Below, one piece after another: positions 29,921-40,365 of a stretch of 64,000 nt of DNA (positions are counted from its first letter, which is position 1; every line of letters starts with the position of its first letter). The stretch comes from Bacteroides sp. Lineage in GTDB: Bacteria; Bacteroidota; Bacteroidia; Bacteroidales; Bacteroidaceae. The stretch covers positions 25,556 through 89,555 of the forward strand of contig JAJBTC010000208.1 in assembly GCA_020861095.1 (NCBI GenBank). The letters run 5' to 3'. A program made the position numbers and the translations under genes. The notes beneath the pieces were generated by a model. That model worked only from the letters and a program-made list of their open reading frames with translations. It had not been told where the DNA came from and searched no databases.

Positions 29921-30784
29921 ATGAACAAAATAAACGGCTTTCTGTATGGGCTACTCTCTTCCGCCTGTTTTGGATTGATCCCGCTTTTTACCTTGCCTTT
30001 GATGCAAGCGGGAATGAGGTTTGAGTCTATCCTTCTCTACCGTTTTGTGTTCTCCTGCCTGGCATTGGGAGCAATAGCCCTACTCACCCGGCAAAATTTT
30101 CAAATAGCCCGCAAAGATATTCCTTCGTTATTAGTATTGGCCGGATTGTATGATATATCCGCTATTTTTCTGTTCTGGGGATACAAATTGATGTCCAGTG
30201 GAGTTGCCACCACCATTCATTTTATGTATCCAGTACTTACTACCTTATTGATGATGGTATTTTTCGGTGAAAAGAAATCTTCCCGGCGATTGATTGCCGT
30301 ATCCCTGGCTGTCTTTGGTGTATGGACCCTCTCCCACGGAGAAGGAACAGGAGACATCTCTTTATCAGGAACACTCATTGTATTACTATCCGCACTGGCG
30401 TATGCGATGTATATCATTACAGTCAACCAGTTAAAGATCCGAAAACTACAGGGAGTAGTCCTCACATTCTATGTATTCTTGTTTGGCGGTATGTTACTGG
30501 GGTTGGGACTATTCACCTGGGGTGATCTCCAACCCATAGAAAACTGGAACACGGTGGGCAATCTTACCCTGTTGGCCCTGGTACCTACCGTGATCTCCAA
30601 CCTGGCCCTGGTACAGGCAGTAAAAGGGATCGGCTCCACCCTCACTTCCGTATTAGGTGCGATGGAACCGGTCACAGCGGTTTGCGTAGGGATATTTATT
30701 TTCGATGAAGCCTTCACGCTTCACATCGGTAGTGGGATTGCTCTGATCATCGCTGCCGTACTGCTGATCATCTGGAAGCGTTGA
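29921..30784 (+). CDS. EamA/DMT family inner membrane transporter
   Basis: A 287-residue, ten-helix protein with two EamA halves; the ATG at 29921 begins MNKINGFLYGLLSSACFG. The second half contains the typical LALVQAVKGIGSTLTSVLGAMEPVTAV. DMT proteins export metabolites or amino acids; the substrate is not known. Its last 17 bases overlap the end of the S46 peptidase on the opposite strand. Confidence 0.87.
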   Translation: MNKINGFLYGLLSSACFGLIPLFTLPLMQAGMRFESILLYRFVFSCLALGAIALLTRQNFQIARKDIPSLLVLAGLYDISAIFLFWGYKLMSSGVATTIHFMYPVLTTLLMMVFFGEKKSSRRLIAVSLAVFGVWTLSHGEGTGDISLSGTLIVLLSALAYAMYIITVNQLKIRKLQGVVLTFYVFLFGGMLLGLGLFTWGDLQPIENWNTVGNLTLLALVPTVISNLALVQAVKGIGSTLTSVLGAMEPVTAVCVGIFIFDEAFTLHIGSGIALIIAAVLLIIWKR

Positions 30785-32915
30785 TCTTCAATTCCCCGAT
30801 CAGATCACCTGCCTGTCCGTATTTCTCTATGATATATAGTATATAGCGCACATCCACCCCGATACAACGTTGCAGGGTAGGTTCAAAGATAAGGTCTCCA
30901 CTCATGGCTTCCCAGTTGCCATCAAATGCCAGTCCCAGCAACTCGCCGTCGGCATTGAAAATGGCACTTCCGGAATTCCCCCCGGTAATATCGTTATTGG
31001 TGATGAAACAGACATTCAATTCTCCCTGCCGGTTGGCATAGCGTCCGAAATCGCCCTTTCCCAACAGGTGCAGGATCTCCGGCTGCACCGCAAAGTCCGG
31101 ATCCCCTTCATGGCTACGCACCTTCTCAAAAATACCCTCCGTAGTCGTATAGTGCTCATACCAGGCTCCGTCAAAAGGAGTATATCCGGCTACCGTACCT
31201 ATACTCAGACGCATGGTAAAGTTCGCGTCCGGATAAAAATTATGACCGGCATACATCCGACGCACCGCAGCGTTGAACAGCCGTTCTCCACGCTCTATTT
31301 CCATAGATGCCGCCTGTATCTCCTGATTCATATCGAAGTAGGTAATGATCAGATCGATCCCCAGCGAAACCGCCGGATCATCAAAGATATGGTACGTACT
31401 ATCCTGTTGCAGAAAAAGTTGCAATCCGCGGGGAGTAGGGATCTCAGAGGTACGATAGAGCCAGTCTACATACGCCCTTTCATCGCCTCCGAACTCCTCT
31501 TCTATCGCTTTATAAGGCTCGGGCAGATAACGCTCGTCTACATGGCGGGGATACTCGCGCAACATAGCTACAAAGACCTCCTTATCGATATCCAGATCCA
31601 GATTGGCATACTTGTCTATCAGGTCCTTCATACGTGCCTCCACTCTCTCTTCCTCATCTCCGAAATCAAAATTCAGGATAGTCAGGGCCAGCTGTACCAG
31701 TTCCGGTCCGTTCAGGAAACTCTCTCCGAAATACGCCATAGCCCGGTTGGTTTCTCTGCGGTTCTTGTAATTCAACTCCAGGTCGGTAAAAAGATGGAGC
31801 AATTGTTCACGCTCGGCAGGCGTACGCTGGATCCACCCGCGCAGTGTATTTTCCATCTCACGTTTCTTCTCTACCACTCCGAGCTTACGTATGGCCCGGT
31901 TCATGCCGATGCTGTTTTTCCAATAATTGGAGCTTTCATCGTATTTGGATGCATACTTGATACGTATTTCATCGTCACGATCCATCTCCCGCTTCCAGAT
32001 CTCCTGCTTCACTCCCCGGATATCTATCATGGCCTGATTCATACCATTCATCCGCTCCTCCACACCAAAAGAGGTAATGTAACGGTCTGTCATTCCCGGA
32101 TAACCGATCGTCATCGCAAAAGAACCTTCCCGATATCCATCCAGGGAGACAGGCACCACGTAATCGGGACGATAAGGTACATTCTCCGGAGAATAGTCGG
32201 CCGGAAGGTTGTTGGTATCGGCATAGATACGAAAGACAGAGAAATCGCCTGTATGACGCGGCCACACCCAGTTGTCGGTATCCCAACCAAATTTTCCCAC
32301 GGAAGAAGGCGGAGCAAAGACCAGGCGTACATCGTTGAAATCGCGGTAAACGGAAAGCCAGAATTCATTGCCACCATAAAAAACATCTATCGACGGTATC
32401 AGGGTAGAATCCATGGCCAGGACCTCCTCCCGGATCATTCTCATCAGTGAATCGATATGCTCTCCGCGCTCGGATTCAGACATTCGCGGGGTCACTCCTT
32501 TCAATACACGCCGGGTCACATCTTCGGTACGTACCAGAAAACGCACATACAGCTCCGGGTTGGGAAGTTCCTCTTTCCGCGTACGCGCCACAAACCCGTC
32601 ACGGATCAGATCCTGCTCCACGGTACTGTGTTGCTGTATAGCACCGAATCCACAATGATGATTGGTAAAGACCAGGCCGTCTTCCGAAACTACCACCCCC
32701 GAACAAAACCCACCAAAACTCACGACTCCATCTTTCAGAGAAGGCTTTTTCGGATGATAGAGTTTATCAGCAGAGAGGTTCAGTCCCAACGATCTCATCG
32801 ATTTTTGTGTTTGTTTGTTGAGGTTCCCCAGTATCCACATCCCTTCGTCGGCACGCAGACCGGAGGAGAAAAGAAAGACGGCCAGCAGCACGATCTGCCT
32901 GATTTTCATATTCAT
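30768..32915 (-). CDS. S46 dipeptidyl-peptidase, DPP7 type
   Basis: A 715-residue periplasmic serine peptidase with signal peptide (ends LRADE). The chymotrypsin-fold catalytic His lies in FTNHHCGFGAIQQHS (His86/87) and Ser648 in TGGNSGSA. The P1-selecting position in GLAFDGNWEAMSGD is Gly666, as in DPP7 with hydrophobic P1 preference; DPP11 has Arg there and takes Asp/Glu. It frees dipeptides from oligopeptides for asaccharolytic growth. It starts 22 bases after the DUF389 gene, probably in one operon with the flippase and ruvB. Confidence 0.93.
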   Translation of the reverse strand: MNMKIRQIVLLAVFLFSSGLRADEGMWILGNLNKQTQKSMRSLGLNLSADKLYHPKKPSLKDGVVSFGGFCSGVVVSEDGLVFTNHHCGFGAIQQHSTVEQDLIRDGFVARTRKEELPNPELYVRFLVRTEDVTRRVLKGVTPRMSESERGEHIDSLMRMIREEVLAMDSTLIPSIDVFYGGNEFWLSVYRDFNDVRLVFAPPSSVGKFGWDTDNWVWPRHTGDFSVFRIYADTNNLPADYSPENVPYRPDYVVPVSLDGYREGSFAMTIGYPGMTDRYITSFGVEERMNGMNQAMIDIRGVKQEIWKREMDRDDEIRIKYASKYDESSNYWKNSIGMNRAIRKLGVVEKKREMENTLRGWIQRTPAEREQLLHLFTDLELNYKNRRETNRAMAYFGESFLNGPELVQLALTILNFDFGDEEERVEARMKDLIDKYANLDLDIDKEVFVAMLREYPRHVDERYLPEPYKAIEEEFGGDERAYVDWLYRTSEIPTPRGLQLFLQQDSTYHIFDDPAVSLGIDLIITYFDMNQEIQAASMEIERGERLFNAAVRRMYAGHNFYPDANFTMRLSIGTVAGYTPFDGAWYEHYTTTEGIFEKVRSHEGDPDFAVQPEILHLLGKGDFGRYANRQGELNVCFITNNDITGGNSGSAIFNADGELLGLAFDGNWEAMSGDLIFEPTLQRCIGVDVRYILYIIEKYGQAGDLIGELKINASR

Positions 32916-32937
32916 ATATTATCTCTATTGTTAACTG

Positions 32938-34302
32938 TTATTCTATGATCAATTGTAGTTTGTCTGTCCCTATCCGTGCCTGTAACCACTCGGACAATTT
33001 ATATCTTTCCGCCTCTTTCAACCGCCCTTCGTAACGGATCCATGCCAGTGTTATCGTATCGGTATATAAAGAATCTGTTTGTATCTGCACGGAGTGGGCC
33101 AGTGACAATGCTTTTGCCGCAGGATATAATACTTTCATTTCCGGAACGATCTGCTGACAGAGTTCATCATAACGTTGATAATGTTCCAGATGTAACTTTA
33201 GTTCTCCGATACGCTGTTCCTGTTCCAGAAGACGCTGCTCACTGTTTTTATAAAAATCTTCCATTACCAATGCACGGATAGAAGAGAGGTCCACCTCTTC
33301 TTTATTGAGCCCTTGTATCACTACCAGCTCTGCCTGACTCAGGTTATAATCCGGTAATTTGCCACGTGCCAGGGATATAGAAGCATCAGGCACCTCGTTT
33401 CCAATAAGAACTACCCGTATCTCACCGCCCTTTCCATGCCTCACAATACGCTTGTCCAGTACCTGTGTTCCTTCAAAACTCAACTGATCCTACACAAAAC
33501 GCTTGGCCGCCCTTTCAAACACAGTGTCCTGAATGATATCTATAGTAAGATACGCGGCAGGCAACATGGTGATCACGACAATGGCAATGATGAGTTTACG
33601 CACGCTTCATTCTCTCTCCTGATCTACGAATTTTTTCGCCCGGAACTTCATGATACGCACTCCCAGAAAGGTAGCCACGCTGATAAATACGGAATTGATA
33701 AAATACAGATAAAAGGCTCCCAGGAAGTAGATCCAATTGCCGGTAGCCAGCCCAAAACCGGCTGTACACAAAGGCGGCATTAAAGCGGTAGCGATAGCTA
33801 CCCCCGGGATCACATTTCCCTTTTCTTTCGTAGAAAGAGCCACTACACCTGCCGCCCCTCCGAAAAGAGCGATAAAGACGTCGTAAATGGTAGGTGAGGT
33901 ACGGGCCAGAAGTTCAGATTGAGCCTCTGAAAAGGGGGAGAACACCAGAAAAAAGACAGTAGCCGTGATCACACTGAAAAAGGTAGCGATCAGATAGCTT
34001 TTGAAAGACCGCTTCAGTAAGTCCAGATCATTGATGCCCACAGAGAGACCGATCCCCATGATAGGACCCATTAAGGGAGAAATAAGCATAGCACCAATGA
34101 TCACGGCCGTAGAGTTGACATTCAACCCCAGAGAGGCCATAAAGATAGCAAAGATCAGGATCCACAGGTTGGACCCTTTAAACTCCACACCTTTACAAAT
34201 GGTATCTACAATAGTAAGTTCGTCGTCTTTATCTTTGTTCAGGTCGAGGTATTTACACAAAAACCCCTTTACTTTCAACAGATAATTTGGTGCGAATTTC
34301 AT
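32938..34302 (-). pseudogene. DUF389 membrane protein gene with two in-frame stops
   Basis: The first 231 codons encode a DUF389 (TIGR00271-like) protein with about six membrane helices ([40 protein letters not shown]). A TGA at 33609-33607 ends it after KFVDQERE. The same frame continues without indel for 38 codons (SVRKLIIAIVVITMLPAAY, another helix), meets a TAG at 33492-33490, and goes on through a 180-residue soluble domain (SFEGTQVLDKRI) to 32938. Long Bacteroidales relatives are normally one ~450-residue protein, so the two stops look like nonsense changes; both could come from C to T (CGA to TGA, CAG to TAG). The function of the family is poorly known. Confidence 0.75.
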
Positions 34303-34308
34303 CGTGTT

Positions 34309-35805
34309 TCATTTTTTCTTTATAAACTTATTGATCACAGGAATATCCCTCAACGGAAGATCTTTTCGGATCACATACACCACAAACAGGCTTAGCAGCA
34401 ACGTACGATATAGCATACGCCACCCCAGATCTTCTATATATATATATTCACCTGCTACATACAATATACCCGCCAGCCCCACATACATGCCAATGCCTTT
34501 CAGATCATAACGGATGGGATACTTTTTCTGTCCCACCACATAGGAGATCACCGTCACCACCGCATAACCGCAAAATCCGGCCCATGCCGAAGCGATATAA
34601 CCGTACCGGGGTACAAATACCACATTCAGCGTAACAATGATCACCAATCCGATCAGTGAAAAGTAGGCTCCCCAGCGGGTCTCATCAATCAGCTTGTACC
34701 AGAAAGAAAGATTGAAATATATCCCGATGAATATTTCGGCAGCCATCGCGATCGGAACCACCTTCAGCCCTACCCAATATCCCTTGTTAGGTAGTATAAA
34801 TTTCAGGATATCCAGGTAGAACATCACAGCCAGAAAACCCAGTAAAGCAAAAATAATAAAGAACTTCATGGCCCGCGCATACATCTGCCGATTGTCCTTT
34901 TCCTGACTTCTGCCAAAGACAAAGGGTTCGTACGCATAGCGGAATGCCTGTGTAAACATGGCCATGATCATCGCTACCTTAGCAGCTGCACCATAAATAC
35001 CCAATTGTACCTGTGCTTCGGCCGGGTCATGAAAAAGGACCGGAAAGATGATCTTATCTATGGTCTGGTTCAGAATACCGGCTATACCCAGTATCATGAT
35101 CGGGAACGAATAGGTCAACAACCGCTTCCACAACGCGACATCAAACACATAATGGAATCCATGCAATTCAGGAATAAACCAGAAAGTCTGACTGGCTGTA
35201 GCTATCAGATTGATCAGGAAGATATACATCACCCTGTCTTCGACGTGATACCATCCCATCAGATCCGGAAAATGGCTTTGCAGCCACGGAAATCCGATCA
35301 GTGCCAGCACATTCATAGCCAGTGTGAAAAAGATAAAATACATTTTCACCGCCATGAATTTCCACGGTCTTCTTTTGTAACGCAGGTAGGCAAAAGGGAT
35401 GCTCTGGAAGGCATCCAGGGCCACTACGATCATCATCATAAAAAGATACTCCGGGTGGCCTGCATACCCAAAATAGGCAGAAAGAGGCTCGGAGAGCGGA
35501 AGAAAAAGCAACAGGAAGGCAACAGACGACACCGCCACCGAAATAAGTATGGTAGAATAGACCCGTTGCGGATCTTCCTCTTTTTTATTGGCAAACCGGA
35601 AAAAACCGGTTTCCATACCATAGGTAAGAAAGACCAACAACAGTGCCGTGATCGCGTACACGTTGGTAACAACTCCGTAATCGCCACTTTCAACGGGCAT
35701 GACATAGGTATACAGCGGAACCAGCAGGTAGTTGAGAAAACGTCCTACAATACTACTCATTCCATAAATAGCGGTCTCCTTGGCAAGTGATTTAAGTTCG
35801 GCCAT
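34309..35805 (-). CDS. Polysaccharide flippase (Wzx/MATE-like)
   Basis: A 498-residue protein with about 14 membrane helices. It starts with the typical MAELKSLAKETAIYGMSSIVG and a paired YLLVPLYTYV segment and ends in a Lys-rich tail (INKFIKKK). It probably moves lipid-linked oligosaccharide across the inner membrane for capsule or surface glycan. It lies alone among housekeeping genes rather than in a capsule cluster, 6 bases before DUF389 and 169 bases after ruvB. Confidence 0.88.
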   Translation of the reverse strand: MAELKSLAKETAIYGMSSIVGRFLNYLLVPLYTYVMPVESGDYGVVTNVYAITALLLVFLTYGMETGFFRFANKKEEDPQRVYSTILISVAVSSVAFLLLFLPLSEPLSAYFGYAGHPEYLFMMMIVVALDAFQSIPFAYLRYKRRPWKFMAVKMYFIFFTLAMNVLALIGFPWLQSHFPDLMGWYHVEDRVMYIFLINLIATASQTFWFIPELHGFHYVFDVALWKRLLTYSFPIMILGIAGILNQTIDKIIFPVLFHDPAEAQVQLGIYGAAAKVAMIMAMFTQAFRYAYEPFVFGRSQEKDNRQMYARAMKFFIIFALLGFLAVMFYLDILKFILPNKGYWVGLKVVPIAMAAEIFIGIYFNLSFWYKLIDETRWGAYFSLIGLVIIVTLNVVFVPRYGYIASAWAGFCGYAVVTVISYVVGQKKYPIRYDLKGIGMYVGLAGILYVAGEYIYIEDLGWRMLYRTLLLSLFVVYVIRKDLPLRDIPVINKFIKKK

Positions 35806-35974
35806 CCAACATATACATATTTTCCGAAACTGTTCCGGAGTTATCTTCTATCTGTATATATCCCTGTGTATGAGATGTCTCTCCATACGTACTCCTGCTC
35901 CTTCTGTCTATACAGCAAAAAGAGCCTCTTTGCCTTTTCAGAAAAAGCTTTTCCCGAAGGCAGCAGGTCCGGAA

Positions 35975-37000
35975 CTAACCGAACAACGATGGCTGATCAT
36001 CCAACCGGCTTCTTCCCAGATGTTTGTAAGCCAGTTCGGTCACTTCACGTCCACGGGGAGTACGCTTTAAAAAACCCTCTTTGATAAGGAAAGGTTCATA
36101 CACCTCCTCAATCGTACCCGCGTCTTCACCCAACGCGGTAGCGATGGTGGTAAGTCCTACAGGACCACCACGGAACTTATCTATAATGGTACAGAGTATC
36201 TTATTATCTATCTCATCCAGTCCGTAACGGTCAATATTCAGCGCTTCCAACGAAAAACGGGCGATCTCCATATCAATGGAACCGTTGCCTTTGACCTGGG
36301 CAAAATCTCTCACCCGTCTCAGCAATGCGTTGGCGATACGCGGAGTACCCCGGCTGCGGGAAGCAATTTCACCGGCCGCTTCCGGCGTACAGGGTACCTG
36401 CAGAATACTGGCCGACCGGCGGATGATACCGCTCAGCACCACATCATCGTAATATTCCAGGTGCATATTGATTCCGAAACGCGCGCGCAGAGGCGCAGTC
36501 AGCAAACCGCTGCGCGTGGTAGCCCCCACCAGGGTAAAGGGACTCAGATCGATCTGTATGCTGCGGGCGGAAGGGCCCTTATCTATCATAATATCGATGC
36601 GATAATCTTCCATAGCGGAATAGAGGTATTCCTCCACCACCGGAGAAAGACGGTGTATCTCGTCGATGAAAAGGACGTCATTCGGCTCCAGACTGGTCAG
36701 TACACCGGCCAGATCGCCCGGCTTGTCCAGTACCGGACCCGAAGTTAACTTAAATCCGACTCCCAACTCATTGGCTATGATATTGGAGAGAGTGGTTTTT
36801 CCCAATCCCGGGGGACCGTGCAGCAACACATGGTCCAGCGCTTCTCCGCGCATACGGGCTGCTTTTACAAAAATGCGCAGGTTTTCTACTACTTTGTCCT
36901 GCCCACTGAAGTCTCCGAAGTTCAACGGACGCAGAGCGTTCTCAAAGTCGCGCTCCCGACTGTTCAACTGCGGATTACGTATATTGAATTCTTCTTCCAT
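35975..37000 (-). CDS. ruvB: Holliday junction branch migration helicase RuvB
   Basis: At 341 residues it is normal RuvB length. Walker A is GPPGLGKTT, Walker [11 protein letters not shown], sensor/arginine region [18 protein letters not shown], and the C-terminal winged helix has RTPRGREVT. With RuvA it drives branch migration of Holliday junctions. A minus-strand TAACTTTG box (37030 to 37023) lies just upstream. It heads a likely ruvB-flippase-DUF389-dpp7 transcription unit. Confidence 0.97.
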   Translation of the reverse strand: MEEEFNIRNPQLNSRERDFENALRPLNFGDFSGQDKVVENLRIFVKAARMRGEALDHVLLHGPPGLGKTTLSNIIANELGVGFKLTSGPVLDKPGDLAGVLTSLEPNDVLFIDEIHRLSPVVEEYLYSAMEDYRIDIMIDKGPSARSIQIDLSPFTLVGATTRSGLLTAPLRARFGINMHLEYYDDVVLSGIIRRSASILQVPCTPEAAGEIASRSRGTPRIANALLRRVRDFAQVKGNGSIDMEIARFSLEALNIDRYGLDEIDNKILCTIIDKFRGGPVGLTTIATALGEDAGTIEEVYEPFLIKEGFLKRTPRGREVTELAYKHLGRSRLDDQPSLFG

Positions 37001-37283
37001 ATTTGTTTCAGGTATTGAAGAACAAAGTTACAAAACATTACGCAGAATAGAGGGCGTTTTACAAAAAAACAACATTTCCGCTCTCCTACCTTCTCCGGAT
37101 CTCATTCTTTCTTTATATTCCGGTTCCCTTCCAGTGAATATTCCGATCCCACTTTCCATCGATCTTTCCTGTACAAAGCAGATAGGTCTTTTCTGGCTTT
37201 TCCTCTTCTTCTAACACGGCCTTATCTTCCTACCCAACTGTCTAAAAGTCATAGGAAAGGCCTGTTATATGGAAAGTTATTAC

Positions 37284-37291
37284 TATTTTTG
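37284..37291 (+). promoter_or_regulatory. -7 box TATTTTTG before spmAB
   Basis: TATTTTTG 27 bases before the start codon. The rest of the 317-base gap back to ruvB is uninformative apart from the ruvB promoter box. Confidence 0.5.
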
Positions 37292-37317
37292 CGACTTTGT
37301 CAACAAAAATACAAAAC

Positions 37318-38589
37318 ATGGTTCTGAATTATATATGGATAGGCTTTTTCGTGATCGCGTTCGTCGTAGCTGTTATTCGTCTGTTGTTCTGGGGAGATAC
37401 GGAGATCTTCACAGAGATCATGCAGTCTACTTTCAGTTCCTCCAAAGCCACCTTTGAGCTATCCCTGGGTCTGACAGGCATACTTTCTCTCTGGCTGGGG
37501 ATCATGAAGATCGGCGAGCAGAGTGGTCTGATCCATGCCCTGTCACGTTGGCTCAGTCCTGTATTCTGCAAACTGTTTCCCGACATTCCGAAAGGCCATC
37601 CGGCCATGGGATCTATTTTTATGAACCTTTCTGCGAACATGTTGGGACTTGACAATGCCGCTACCCCGATGGGACTGAAAGCCATGAAAGAATTGCAGGA
37701 ACTCAATCCGGAAAAAGATACAGCGACCAATCCCATGATCATGTTCCTGGTACTGAATACTTCCGGACTGATCCTTATCCCGATCAGCCTCATGATGTAC
37801 CGGGCTCAGCTGGAAGCCTCACAACCTACAGATGTATTTATTCCCATCCTGCTCACGACATTCATCTCGACGCTTACCGGAGTGATCATAGTCAGCATTT
37901 CTCAAAAAATCAATTTATTAAATAAATCAGCCTTACTGTTTATCGGTATTCTGGCATTGCTTTTCGGTTCTATTATATACCTTTCCACCGTAGTTTCAAA
38001 AGAAGTGATGGGTACTTACTCTACCCTGACTGCCAACATCCTCCTGTTTTCCGTTATTGTATTTTTTATTCTTACCGGAGTACGCAAAAAGATCAATACC
38101 TACGATGCGTTTGTAGAGGGAGCCAAAGAGGGATTCACCACCGCAGTTCGTATCATACCCTATCTGGTGGCTTTTCTGGTAGGTATTGCCGTATTTCGTA
38201 CCTCCGGTGCCATGGATATGCTGGTAAACGGCATTGGGTATGTGATAGGAGCCCTGGGAATAAATACCGACTTTGTAGGTGCACTCCCCACCGCATTTAT
38301 GAAATCCCTCAGCGGTAGCGGTGCCAACGGACTGATGATCGATACGATGAAGGAGTTTGGCGCGGATTCCTTTGTGGGCCGTACCAGCAGTGTGGTAAAG
38401 GGAGCTTCAGACACTACGTTCTACATCCTGGCTGTCTACTTCGGCAGTGTAGGGATCCGCAAAACGCGCAACGCTGTCACCTGTGGACTGCTTGCCGATC
38501 TTTCGGGAATCATCGCCGCTATCGCGATGAGTTACGTCTTTTTTATTAAATTTGCAGCGTATTTATTCTTATCAGAATTATGGCTGTAA
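37318..38589 (+). CDS. Nucleoside recognition membrane protein, SpmA-SpmB fusion
   Basis: A 423-residue membrane protein from the ATG at 37318. The N-terminal half has the SpmA motif MLGLDNAATPMGLKAM, the C-terminal half the SpmB motif GSGANGLMIDTMKEFG and SDTTFYILAVYFGSVG. In spore formers the two are separate spore-maturation proteins; the fused form is common in non-sporulating Bacteroidetes, where the role is not established, perhaps nucleoside or small-molecule transport. It overlaps ybeY by 10 bases. Confidence 0.88.
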   Translation: MVLNYIWIGFFVIAFVVAVIRLLFWGDTEIFTEIMQSTFSSSKATFELSLGLTGILSLWLGIMKIGEQSGLIHALSRWLSPVFCKLFPDIPKGHPAMGSIFMNLSANMLGLDNAATPMGLKAMKELQELNPEKDTATNPMIMFLVLNTSGLILIPISLMMYRAQLEASQPTDVFIPILLTTFISTLTGVIIVSISQKINLLNKSALLFIGILALLFGSIIYLSTVVSKEVMGTYSTLTANILLFSVIVFFILTGVRKKINTYDAFVEGAKEGFTTAVRIIPYLVAFLVGIAVFRTSGAMDMLVNGIGYVIGALGINTDFVGALPTAFMKSLSGSGANGLMIDTMKEFGADSFVGRTSSVVKGASDTTFYILAVYFGSVGIRKTRNAVTCGLLADLSGIIAAIAMSYVFFIKFAAYLFLSELWL

Positions 38590-39008
38590 CCTACCATACC
38601 GAAGATGTACAGATGCCTTCCATCGCACGCCGAACGATCACTACCTGGATACGGGAAGTAGCTGCTTCTTATGGGAAAAAATGCGGTGAGATCGCTTATA
38701 TTTTCTGTTCGGACGCGAAGATACTGGAGGTCAATCGGCGCTACCTCCAACACGACTACTATACAGATATCATCACGTTCGACTATACCGAAAAAGACCG
38801 CATCTCAGGAGATCTCTTTATCAGCCTCGATACCGTACAGAGCAATGCGCAACAGTACGGAACTTCGTATGAAGAGGAACTGCACCGTACCATCATTCAC
38901 GGTATCCTCCATCTCTGCGGTATCAATGACAAAGGTCCCGGAGAAAGGGAGATCATGGAAGCCGCAGAAAACCAGACACTTGCCCTTTTAAAAAATCTGA
39001 CCGGATGA
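38580..39008 (+). CDS. ybeY: Endoribonuclease YbeY, rRNA maturation factor
   Basis: A 142-residue protein, slightly short for the family as usual in this phylum. The metal site is in HRTIIHGILHLCGINDKGPG: two His are kept and the third ligand position is Asp instead of His, a pattern I associate with Bacteroidetes YbeY. It takes part in 16S rRNA 3' end processing and ribosome quality control. Translation is probably coupled to spmAB through the overlap. Confidence 0.92.
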   Translation: MAVTYHTEDVQMPSIARRTITTWIREVAASYGKKCGEIAYIFCSDAKILEVNRRYLQHDYYTDIITFDYTEKDRISGDLFISLDTVQSNAQQYGTSYEEELHRTIIHGILHLCGINDKGPGEREIMEAAENQTLALLKNLTG

Positions 39009-39036
39009 TCATTATTCACTTTTAAATATCACGACT

Positions 39037-39934
39037 ATGAAAAGATTTATTTTAACCGCTCTGTTTTTAACCACGTTGTTGTTTTCTTTATCCCTTACCC
39101 ACACTCATGCCCAGGAATGCAAACACCTTGTTTTTTATCGGTCTCGATGGGTGGGGATCCTACAGCCTCGAACGATCTTCAGGAACCGCCCTGCACCAAT
39201 TGCTGCACCAGAGTACATATACCTTAGAAAAGCGAAGTGTACTCCCCTCTTCCAGTGCTGTCAATTGGGCCACCATGTTCATGGGAGTTTCTCCGGAAAT
39301 ACACGGGTACACCGAATGGGGATCACAAACTCCGGAGATCCCGTCCCGTGAGGTCAATCGCAACGGTATTTTTCCTTCCATTTTCAGTGTACTGCGTGAA
39401 GCCGAACCTGAGGCCGAGATCGGCTGTCTCTACGAACGGAACGGCATCAAATTCCTGATCGACACGCTTTCGGTCAGCTATCACGCGATAGCCCCGGCGT
39501 ATACACAAAATCCAACGTTGCTCTGTGAGATGGCCGAACAGTATATCGTGGAGAAAAAACCACGCCTCACCGCTGTTATCTTCGACAATCCGGACCATAT
39601 CGGCCACAAAGAGGGGCACGATACTTCTGCCTACTATACCAAACTGGAAGAGGTGGCCACCTATGTACAGCGCATTGTCGAAGCTACACGCCAGGCAGGG
39701 ATCTACGATGAAACGGTATTTATATTGACTTCTGATCATGGCGGTATAGAGAAAGGGCATAGAGGGAAAACCCTGGAAGAACTCCGGACTCCTTTTCTTA
39801 TGTGGGGAAAAGGCATACCCTCCAACTATCACATTCCGGGAAATATGGCTCAATACGATGTAGCTCCTACTATGGCTCTGTTATTGAAACTGACTCCCCC
39901 ACAAGTATGGACAGGAAAAGCTTTCCGGAAATAA
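39037..39934 (+). CDS. Exported alkaline-phosphatase-superfamily hydrolase, frameshifted after signal peptide
   Basis: The first frame gives a clean signal peptide (MKRFILTALFLTTLLFSLSL, ending HAQ), then ECKHLV; the second frame continues FIGLDGWGSYSLERSSG. They join if the six T at 39131-39136 were five, giving ECKHLVFIGLDGWGSYS. The body has the metal-site residues of the type I phosphodiesterase/alkaline phosphatase fold: GLDGWG, SSSAVNWATMFMGVSPEIHG with the nucleophile Ser/Thr, DNPDHIGHKEGHD and LTSDHGGIEKGHRGK. It is predicted to be a periplasmic phosphohydrolase or phosphotransferase. An ATG at 39107 would give an intact but leaderless protein. Confidence 0.82.
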
Positions 39935-40161
39935 ACCACGTACAGAAGCAGGTTGAAGAACTGTATTTCCTGAAAGAATGGGATCTGACTGTATCCGAAG
40001 TTCTCCTGCACAAATACAAAGAGGAACTTATATTCAAAGAACTTCATCTAATTAGTATGGGCGTTTTTGATCCATCGAATTTGATAGGTATACACCCTAC
40101 CTACCCGCATAATAACGAATTTGGAAAGAAATATATCTTCCTGGGAATCAGACGAATTTAA
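39907..40161 (+). CDS. Small open frame of uncertain reality overlapping the phosphatase end
   Basis: 84 residues (MDRKSFPEINHVQKQVEELY) with charged, protein-like composition (KEWDLTVSEVLLHKYKEEL) and no recognised family. Its first 28 bases overlap the phosphatase gene in another frame. It could be the tail of a decayed gene; no ribosome-binding site is obvious. Confidence 0.3.
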   Translation: MDRKSFPEINHVQKQVEELYFLKEWDLTVSEVLLHKYKEELIFKELHLISMGVFDPSNLIGIHPTYPHNNEFGKKYIFLGIRRI

Positions 40162-40251
40162 GGTTATATTGTCAAATAATTTTGTTTTTATCTGAATAAA
40201 GGAGTAGAAAACCACTTAATCCGGATAAAACAGATTATCCAAAAAAGGTAT

Positions 40252-40365
40252 ATGGAAAATAAAGGAGAATATCGCTTTATTCACCACAAAACAGAAAAAA
40301 TAGACGCGGACAATAGTAAGGCAGAAGGCTTTGCTTTGTTAATACCGTTACTGTTTGATTACTAA
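40252..40365 (+). CDS. Possible 37-residue gene remnant
   Basis: A short frame (MENKGEYRFIHHKTEKID, ending LLIPLLFDY) in otherwise AT-rich DNA. The composition looks coding, but length and isolation make this weak; it may belong to the same decayed locus as the frame just upstream. Confidence 0.2.
   Translation: MENKGEYRFIHHKTEKIDADNSKAEGFALLIPLLFDY

Noticed and set aside
30870..32450. 526-codon open frame opposite the S46 peptidase
   Set aside because: Composition is rich in His, Ile and Arg as expected for an antisense shadow, and the peptidase on the other strand is unambiguous.
33490..33609. Recoded stops (selenocysteine, alternative code) in the DUF389 gene
   Set aside because: Neighbouring genes use TGA and TAG as ordinary stops, and TAG plus TGA in one gene argues against a single recoding mechanism.
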